Source: Panagrolaimus kolymaensis (Eukaryota; Nematoda; Chromadorea; Rhabditida; Panagrolaimidae). From it: a stretch of DNA of 64,000 nt. Location of the stretch: positions 2,542,001-2,606,000 of the forward strand of contig JAJQJQ010000005.1 in NCBI GenBank assembly GCA_028622995.1, in the 5' to 3' direction. Positions within the stretch are counted from its first letter, which is position 1, and every line of letters starts with the position of its first letter. Shown here piece after piece: positions 56,788 through 64,000 of this stretch. Made by a program: the position numbers and the translations under genes. Below the pieces are notes generated by a model. The model was not told the origin of the DNA, made no database searches, and saw nothing but the letters and a program-made list of their open reading frames with translations.

Positions 56788-57515
56788 TGCGGCGGAAATT
56801 ATTAATTAATAAACTAAACTTTTATTAGTACTTTTTTTCTTTTCATAATAAACCATAATTTTTTATTAACATAATTTACAAATTAAATGCAAATAAAGTT
56901 TTTTTGGTCGATCGACAAAATTCTGCAAAATTACTTTCGGTGTCTTTTTTATTTTACAAAAAGAATAACGGCAACCAGCCACTTTCTTTTTCAGCATGGT
57001 TTATTTGCTTTTCTGTGATTCTCTTTTTGAAAAGAGTGCAAGCAAAAAAAAAGTCCAAACGTATCTTTTCTTTCATTGATTTGCAAAAGAAATAAGAGAA
57101 CTTTGGTTTTTATCTTCGGTTTAATTACCCATTAATTTGAGGTAATCATTAAATTCCAGCCCTTTTTTACAAAAGTGGCAAGGAAAAAATTTAAATAAAT
57201 TTTGGAATGTTTTGCTTTTTCGAAAGCGAAACAAATATTAAAAATATTGAAATTATTTTCATTGATCGAACGAAGCCATATTTTTGAAACTTTCGAATTA
57301 TTTCAAAACAAAAAAATACTGTATTTGAAACCATCATGCAAATTAACTCGCGTTTTTTTTGGCGCAATGTTATTGAACACAATTTTATAAAGCATTTGGA
57401 AAAGTTCTTTCTTTTCCTTTATTTTCTGTTTCAAAACTTCCGTGTTGCATTCGCGTAACGTTTGTACAAAATATTTTTATTTACAAATGTTGTCAATTTT
57501 TAGCTTCTCATACTA
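56788..57515. other. Intergenic region
   Basis: AT-rich spacer. Short overlapping frames on both strands near 57190-57390 cancel each other. TTTTTAG at 57497-57503 sits 12 bases before the next ATG and looks like a trans-splice acceptor. Confidence 0.45.
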
Positions 57516-58961
57516 ATGGATTCTCATCTTTCTCCAGAAATCATCGAAGCTGCCAAAATCAAATGGTTTGAATTGTTCCAAGAAGCATCTGAAAGAAATC
57601 CTGAATATGCCGCGGCCATACCATTCACCTTTGATGAGGCATTGAAATTGGTCGAATATATTGCTGATTATGCTTCGAAGATTGTGGATGAACAAGAAAT
57701 TGCTTCTCGAGAGACTTCCTCCAATTCATTAGTGGAAGAATTTCAAACAAGTTTCGAAGAGTCTGAAGAGAATGACGAACATACACCATTGGAAGAAGAT
57801 CAAAGTTACTGGGAAGACGTAGAAGATGCTGGAGAAAATGTTGAACAAATCAAATACTTAGTTGTTCCAGAAAATTGCCATGATGTTATTGAATCTTCTT
57901 CCCTTCAAAATTTCATTCAAGTATGTATTCCAAAAGATATCTCATCTCTCGAATGGTCTCAAAATGCTTCAAAGAATTGGCCATCTGGATCCATTTCATT
58001 TATTATAATTCCTTCATTTTGGACTCAAGAAGATTTATTGGTTGCTCTTCATGAAATGGAGAAAAAATCATTCAATGTTAAAGCTTTTATTATTTCTGAA
58101 GAACGAACGGATGATATGGATTTTGAGAAGGTGCGATCGAACTCATCGTTTGAAATTTATACGCTTGATACTGTCGAAGATGTCAATACGAAGATTCTCT
58201 CTCTTGCTTCAACAATTCCTGATTCCATTATTTGTCAAACATCGATTTTTACTGAAGTTATACACATTCCTGTTGCAGAAGAGCGTCAAAATGTTTTTGA
58301 AGAAGAAGAAGAAGCTGAAGGACCGCCACCCAAATATCTAATTGTTCCTCATGATATTGAACATGGAATTTCTATTGCATCATTTGTTCTTCCAAAAAAG
58401 AAATCATTTTTTCGTTGGGCTCAAGAAGTTTTTTGGCCAGAAGGTACTATTGCTTATGTTGTTCTTCGTCCATCTTGGAATATGAAAAAACTTATGAATG
58501 GTTTCGATGAATTAACTAGCCGTGGAATTGTTGTAAAGGCTATTTTTCCATACGCTTATGGTGAAAGAGAAACTAGAGCTTCAGCCTTAAAAAATCTTGG
58601 TATTGATACCTTTATGTGTCCAACTTCAAATGACATCAAGAATGTATTCAATGGAAAAGTTTTGCATTTCGATAATGGTCCTGGTAACAACGATACTCAA
58701 AAGAATCTTCAATCACCAATTTGTGGAACTCCTCCTCGTCAAACAAGAAAACGTCTTTCAAGTGATGATCTAATGAACTTATCAAATTCTGATTCTTCAA
58801 TATATGCATTGACACCATCAAAAAGATCTGTGGAAGAAGGAGAAATAATATCACCAGTTAAACCTAACATTAACTTGCATCAACAACAACGGCTGAGAAC
58901 TGAAAAATTATTATCGCTTGCTAAAATTATGGATGAACGAACAGAAGCCTCATCAAGTTGA
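57516..58961 (+). CDS. Intronless protein with a duplicated unknown domain
   Basis: One uninterrupted frame of 481 codons, the only long intronless gene in the window. Residues 1-50 are helical (MDSHLSPEIIEAAKIKWFEL) and residues 60-110 are acidic. Two related segments follow. The first begins KYLVVPENCHDVIE and has WPSGSISFIIIPSFW. The second begins KYLIVPHDIEHGI and has WPEGTIAYVVLRPSW then GIVVKAIFPYAYGERE. The tail is basic with KRLSSDDL- and SPVKP-type phosphosites. I recognise no family; the alternating strands and helices suggest an alpha/beta fold. Lack of introns suggests a retrocopy or a germline gene. TTTTTAG just upstream suggests a trans-spliced mRNA. Confidence 0.75.
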   Translation: MDSHLSPEIIEAAKIKWFELFQEASERNPEYAAAIPFTFDEALKLVEYIADYASKIVDEQEIASRETSSNSLVEEFQTSFEESEENDEHTPLEEDQSYWEDVEDAGENVEQIKYLVVPENCHDVIESSSLQNFIQVCIPKDISSLEWSQNASKNWPSGSISFIIIPSFWTQEDLLVALHEMEKKSFNVKAFIISEERTDDMDFEKVRSNSSFEIYTLDTVEDVNTKILSLASTIPDSIICQTSIFTEVIHIPVAEERQNVFEEEEEAEGPPPKYLIVPHDIEHGISIASFVLPKKKSFFRWAQEVFWPEGTIAYVVLRPSWNMKKLMNGFDELTSRGIVVKAIFPYAYGERETRASALKNLGIDTFMCPTSNDIKNVFNGKVLHFDNGPGNNDTQKNLQSPICGTPPRQTRKRLSSDDLMNLSNSDSSIYALTPSKRSVEEGEIISPVKPNINLHQQQRLRTEKLLSLAKIMDERTEASSS

Positions 58962-59251
58962 ATCCAACTAATAACTTAATATTTTTTTAAAAACATTGTC
59001 ATTTTTATCGTTAATTATTGCTTTTATATAAAGTTTTTGTAAACAAATTTGAAATAGTTTTTTTTGGATAATATTTTTTTCTTGATTTAATGCTTTACTT
59101 TTTTATTGGGAGTTCTTATAACAAATGACAATGCAACGCTATATAAAATATAAAACATCCCGTTACAACAACAACAAAATATTGCCACATGGGAGTTTTT
59201 TTTTTAAATTCAATGCGAAAAATGTTATAAAACTTGAGGGCAATGTTTTTT

Positions 59252-61955
59252 TTAGCGTTCTCGAAATGGCATAAATTGTTTGAGACTTTTAATATGATCA
59301 TTTCGAAGATGTAAATATTCAAAGATTGAAATATCCATAAATTCTAAATTAAAGCAAAATAATTGTGGGCTAATTCGATCGTTTAATTTCAAAGACATAT
59401 CAGAAAAATGAACTAAAAAAGAGGAAGAAGATTATGGCATTTATCCAAGTAACTAAAACTAAAGCCATACTATTGTTATTTGTTGGAGTTTCAAGAATAA
59501 CTAAATCAGATCGATCATTAACAAAATGATGAAGTTGTTGATAAAATACTAGAGTATCAGCAGCAGCAAAAATATCACGAAGTTCAGAAATTTTCCATTC
59601 CTTCTTTTTAGTAAAACAAAACATTAATTCTGATGGTAACCCATATGCAAAAGGGAAAACTTGAATTCTAAGGATTTCAGGATTAATATAAACAAAATCA
59701 GGATAATTTGAATCAAAGCAAAGGAATTTTAGTTCACACATTAATGGAATATCAGAGGCAAGAACCTTATGACTATCAAATATTTGTTCTCGATCTCCAA
59801 CTGCCTGAAATTTTATTACATAATTTTTTTATTATTGTAAAATATCAGAAACTCACTTGAATCATACTTTGATAAATTTTTGGATGTATATATCCGTTTT
59901 CAACGTACTTATCAACATGACATTGAAGATATTGATAAAATAAAACCATTTCTGGAAACTTTGGAAATCGAGCCATCCAAAAATTAATTAAATGGTTTAA
60001 TTTTGGCCTGAAATTAAAGCTTTTGGTTTGCTTGATTTTTTCGAATAAGTTTTTTGCTTACCTTGGAATACTTCGAGCAATTCTTCTTTTCATTTCATTA
60101 ACATTTCTATAATTAACGACATTATACTGTGTATCAATTTTATATCGTAAATCTATGAGGAGGCGTTCATCGTCAACTTCTTCAGAATCTTCAAAGGATG
60201 CATCAAATTCAGTGGAGTTTTCAACTGCCACAATTTCAACTTCAGCAAGGATAGACGAACATGTGGCTTCTTAAAATTGAGAAAACGTTTAGATTAAACA
60301 AGTGAGCTTAAAATGACGCTTACCTGTAAAAGCATTAAGCGTTGATGGCTTTGGTGTTCGTAGGCTTGTTGAGCTTGTTGCTGCTCCACTTGAAGTTGAT
60401 GCTTCTGGATTATTAAGTGAGGGTAAAGGTTTGGCGGGTGATAAAGGAGTTTTATTTGCAGCTGAAAATATATTTTTCATTATTATTAGCAAATTATATA
60501 CAGAGAAAGTTGGTATTTGTACTTACTTGGTTTTGGCTCAACTTTTCTTTTTACAACTACTACTGGAGTATCTTCAGAAAATTGACAATTTTCTAAAAAG
60601 TCTTCTTCAATCAATGGCGTATTTGCGTCGAATTTAAGGACTGATGGTGATAGAGCTTTTTTGGTTTCTGTTATAGGCTTTGTTTGTTCTTTTTTAGCTT
60701 CACCAACAAACATAAGCTTTTTGGTTGCTTCAGGAAGTTTTTGTTGTTGAAGAGGCTTTGTTTCTATTTTTGGTGGTGATGGTGATTTAGCTTTTTCCGG
60801 TGATAACAGTAATTTTAGCTTAGGAGATACTGGTTCTTCTTCTTTTCTTTCAAGTTCTTTTAATACATCAATTACTTTTGGTTCGACAATATTTCGATCC
60901 AAGTCAAGTTTGTTTAAACCCAATCGAGCAAGATGATTGCTTGACGACGATGACGCTGGTTCATGGCTTTCAACTTCTTTCTTTTTTTCAATGATTTTTT
61001 TATTCTTTGATTCATCCTCTTTTTTCTTTTTTGCATCATTTTCAGGAAGTTTATGTGCAGCTTTAGCAATAGCAGCTGGTGGTTTGGGTGCATCAAGTAA
61101 ATCAAAAAATTCATCTTCAAGATACTTTACTTCACTTTGAGGTTCTTCTTTAACAACTTTAGTACCCATTGAAGCTTCTTTGGGTTGTGTTTGTGGCGTT
61201 GAAACTGCTTCACTTTCACTATCAGAGCTTTCTAACAATTCTTCACTGAGTATTTGGCTTTTATGGCCTTTAGTTGGAATTATTTTTTTAATTGATGACA
61301 ATGGAAGTTGTTGTGGAACTTCTGGATTTGATGACACACCGGGTGAATGAGATGCTTTTATTTGGACTGCATTATTGCTATTAGATGTTTCGAGATTATT
61401 TTCTGTAGAAATATAGCTTACAGGAGTTGGAGATTTTGCTGGTTTCACAGCAGCTTCTTCCACATTCTTTTCACTAATCAACCCAAGATTTTGTGGAGCT
61501 TTTTCAGGTGTTTTAATTTTAGAGGTCGATGATTTCTTTGGTTTAGATTTCTTCTTGGGCTTTTCCTTCTCTTCATCACTTTCATTTAATTTTAAAAGCT
61601 TATTAGAAAGGAAATGAACCGAATGTTCATCTTCGGTTGTTGAATTAGTTTCTGAAGCTTCGGATTCATCCACGTCGCTCTCATATTCACTATCAGAAAT
61701 TTGTAAATATTTTTCATCAACATATCGCGATTTTACTGATATTGATTTAGTTGATGGTGGCAATACTTGGTGGTCATCTTCACCGTTTACATTTTCTGGT
61801 GGTGGTAAAATATACCAAGCTAATAAGAATATACTTGTATGGAATTTGAGATAATTTTCTAAATTTTTCAAAAGAATAATGTTTGAAGCATGAATGGATG
61901 GGGTTCGTGCTTTTCCAAGTGACGGAAGCTTTCGTTCTATGGGTTTCCCAACCAT
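59252..61955 (-). CDS. Large disordered nuclear-type protein with conserved C-terminal domain
   Basis: Six exons (61955-60527, 60461-60324, 60269-60062, 60007-59857, 59804-59471, 59412-59252) encode 806 residues. Residues 60-500 are low-complexity, rich in Lys, Glu, Ser and Pro, with many SP/TP sites and basic clusters (KPKKKSKPKKSS), typical of nuclear proteins. The last 280 residues are folded-looking: RPKLNHLINFWMARFPKFPE, EMVLFYQYLQCHVDKYVENG, ISELRDIFAAADTLVFYQQL. I do not recognise the domain. TTTTTTTAG lies 17 bases above the ATG, fitting trans-splicing. A 39-nt segment in exon 1 near 61780-61830 has GT...AG ends and could be an optional in-frame intron. Confidence 0.72.
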
Positions 61956-62439
61956 TTTGAGAGGAAAACTTCTAAAAAAAATTAGAAGCAAATAAAGAAA
62001 AGTGAAAGGAAAAATCCACGAAATTTATAAATAGCTATTATTTATAAAAAATGTCTTTAAAAAAGTTAGCTGAAGATGAGCTCTAAAATCTTAGCGCGAA
62101 AAAAATATAAAAAATAATTATGGAAATGTTCTAATTTTTTTTGGCTGAAGAAAGTAAAGCTCTTGGAAGTTTATTTTATTATAAATAAAAAAACACAAAA
62201 TTTAAAGTTTGATCAAAAAAGTGAAAAGCATTTGTTAAGGAAAAAAACATTAACGCAACCAAACAAAGAAAAAAGACCGATCGATTAAAAACACACGATT
62301 GTTATTTTTTTGGTGCAACGGAATACTCCTTTTCTCACATTTTTTTTTGCCCGCCATTCTTTTTCTTATTTTTAAAAAATGGATTTAAAAACTTTCTCAT
62401 TTTTTATTTAGTTGATTTAGAATTAATTAGTAAAAAAAT
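61956..62439. other. Divergent promoter region
   Basis: AT-rich spacer between two genes transcribed away from each other, so both upstream regions are here. No RNA gene or repeat seen. Confidence 0.45.
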
Positions 62440-63670
62440 ATGCATATTTATTGCCTTACTCGATTAATAACAGATGGATTGGAAGAAAAAGTCCCAGAAA
62501 CTTATCGATATAATTATTTTAATGATAGAAAATATCATTGTGATCAAATAAAAGATCGAATTTTAAGAAAAGAATTTGAAAATTCAAAAAATTATGCTTT
62601 CAGCGAAATTAGAATGGGAAAAATGTAAGTTTATTTGGCATAAAAAATAAATACCATACTTTTTTGTGGATCATGAAAACAATAACATAACTTTTCAGCA
62701 GCAAACAATTTTGTTTAATTTTATTTAGAAATAATGTTAAAATTGCAACATTTGTTTTGACTGTAAGTTATGCATAATCTAAAGACAAAAAATTATGGGT
62801 TTTCCCTCGATTTAGAAAGGATTAATAAAAGTCCATCCTCCTCGATTAGAAGAAGATAAACTAATCCAAAAAGAGAATGACTTTGTGGATTTAATAATTA
62901 ATAAAGAAATGTCATCATCTAATATTTTTCCAAAATGTCATATTAAAGAAATAAGAATTCGATGTGTAAGTTTACTCGTTTTTTTTTAAAGGGAAAGGTT
63001 GATTAATATTTTTTAAAGGTAAAAGTATTTACTTCTAAAATCAGTGGAATTTCTGAATCAGCTCAAAATGATTTTAAAAGTTATGCGGAAGAAGTTGTGA
63101 AAGAAATTTCACGAAATTTGGGTGAAATTGAATTTTTTAGTAAGTTCACGGCTAATCATTTTTTTCTTTTTGATCCAAAATTTTTCAGCAGCCCAGGAAA
63201 ATGCTTTTGATAGAATTGAACCTTTAAAGATACAAAACGAAGCTCCCGAAAAAGCTATAAATCAAAAAATTACTGATTTATATGTTCATATAAATAATAT
63301 TTGTGATCCTCAAAAGGGAAATAAAAAGCGTATTTATTACAGTAATATAAAGCATGAAGTTGATTATGCATGTAAGGAAATCTTTTTTTACTATAAATAT
63401 TAAATTTTTTACATATTTAGTTGATAGCCGAAAAAAGAAATACATTCCTCGAGATGAAAATCACAGAGATTATAGCACATGTTCTACGCTAACTTATGAA
63501 TTTGGTAAGTAAAATTTTCTCCAAACTTTTTTTATGGCTATGAGGATTTTATATAAAATGCCTTATTTATTTTAGTAAAGGTTTCAAAAATCAATATTCG
63601 ATGGTTTAATGCTCCAAGCCTCGTATCTCTCAATGCGGTTGTAGCGGCAACCCCTTCTTATTATAACTGA
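62440..63670 (+). CDS. Unknown protein, seven small exons
   Basis: Exons 62440-62624, 62729-62762, 62816-62965, 63019-63139, 63189-63371, 63421-63504 and 63576-63670 join to 852 nt (283 residues), all GT-AG and in phase. The sequence is mixed alpha/beta with no signal peptide: MHIYCLTRLITDGLEEKVPE at the start, HIKEIRIRCVKVFTSKIS in the middle, KVSKINIRWFNAPSLVSLNA near the end. I recognise no family. Exon 2 is only 34 bp. Confidence 0.65.
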
Positions 63671-63961
63671 GATATACCAATGTGTTTTTTAAAGTTTTTG
63701 TTATAATAAATCTATTAAGAAAGTAATTTTCTCTTAAATTTTATACACATTTTGAGAATTATTTTGTTGCGTGGTTGAAACTTTTGTTGCTTTTAAAACA
63801 ATGTAATTACAACTCCAAAATTTGATATAAGCTTGGCGAGTTGACGAACTAAAAAATCAAGCATATAATTATGAGACAACAATTACTCAAATTTCTGTCT
63901 CTCTTTTACCTCATAAATAATAACGAGCAACTTCCTAAACAAGCATAAATATCAGAAAAAA
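63671..63961. other. Spacer before the window edge
   Basis: AT-rich DNA with a possible polyadenylation signal just after the stop. Nothing else seen. Confidence 0.4.
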
Positions 63962-64000
63962 ATGGAACAATGGTTTGAAGCCAAGAAGAAATTTCTTTAT
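63962..64000 (+). CDS. Possible first codons of a gene leaving the window
   Basis: An ATG after AATATCAG and six A's starts MEQWFEAKKKFLY and stays open to the edge. AATATCAG could be a trans-splice acceptor. Thirteen codons are too few to judge. Confidence 0.25.
   Translation, partial: MEQWFEAKKKFLY

Overview
This is an AT-rich eukaryotic window that reads as nematode nuclear DNA. Genes are small and multi-exonic. Introns are mostly 40-60 bp and end in T-rich runs followed by TTTTAG or TTTCAG. Several start codons sit just behind a TTTCAG/TTTTAG acceptor, as expected for spliced-leader trans-splicing. The content is nematode-like: serpentine chemoreceptors, transthyretin-like proteins, a VWA/C-type-lectin protein, a P-glycoprotein and a cys-loop channel. 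The species cannot be named from the sequence; a free-living rhabditid/tylenchine relative is a reasonable guess. For most genes I rebuilt exons by hand, and the spliced lengths come out as exact multiples of three.

Layout. 0.5-1.7 kb holds a chemoreceptor (minus strand). 1.8-4.7 kb is a large non-coding repeat containing a 44-bp minisatellite with an inserted hAT-type MITE; a shorter inverted copy lies at 22.6-23.8 kb, so the pair brackets about 18 kb. Between them lie a basic Ser-rich protein (5.3-6.6, minus), a VWA-CTLD-VWA-CTLD secreted protein (10.1-12.8, plus), a rhodopsin-like GPCR broken by a palindromic TTAA-flanked element (13.3-14.6, minus), a duplicated transthyretin-like exon pair (15.4-16.4, plus) and a full ABCB/P-glycoprotein (17.4-22.3, plus). 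24-44.9 kb carries an orphan Cys-rich last exon, an ARM/HEAT-like protein, a PDI that appears to lack its b domain, two F-box/LRR-like paralogs (one with stops), a 2-oxoglutarate/malate carrier, a cys-loop channel subunit, a two-domain M23/LECT2-like secreted protein, a tau-tubulin-kinase-like pseudokinase, a second chemoreceptor and a coiled-coil protein related to the F-box/LRR-like family.

45.0-51.0 kb (minus) is a cluster of three TAK1-like kinases: a bare kinase domain, a kinase with a coiled-coil tail, and a truncated N-lobe relic. 52.6-54.1 kb holds a decayed reverse transcriptase of Penelope-like type followed by a candidate hammerhead ribozyme core. 55.1-55.7 kb is a 47/48-bp tandem array with an internal hairpin. 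The right end has a small membrane protein, an intronless protein with a duplicated domain, a large acidic/Lys-rich protein (minus) and a seven-exon unknown gene.

No single pathway links the genes. Themes are environmental sensing, secreted or ER proteins, local tandem duplication followed by decay, and repeat insertion. The best candidates for unusual biology are the hammerhead-like core beside the retroelement, the MITE-broken GPCR whose frame is restored by exact removal, the b-less PDI, the pseudokinase, and the repeat families sharing C-GAA-G hairpins.
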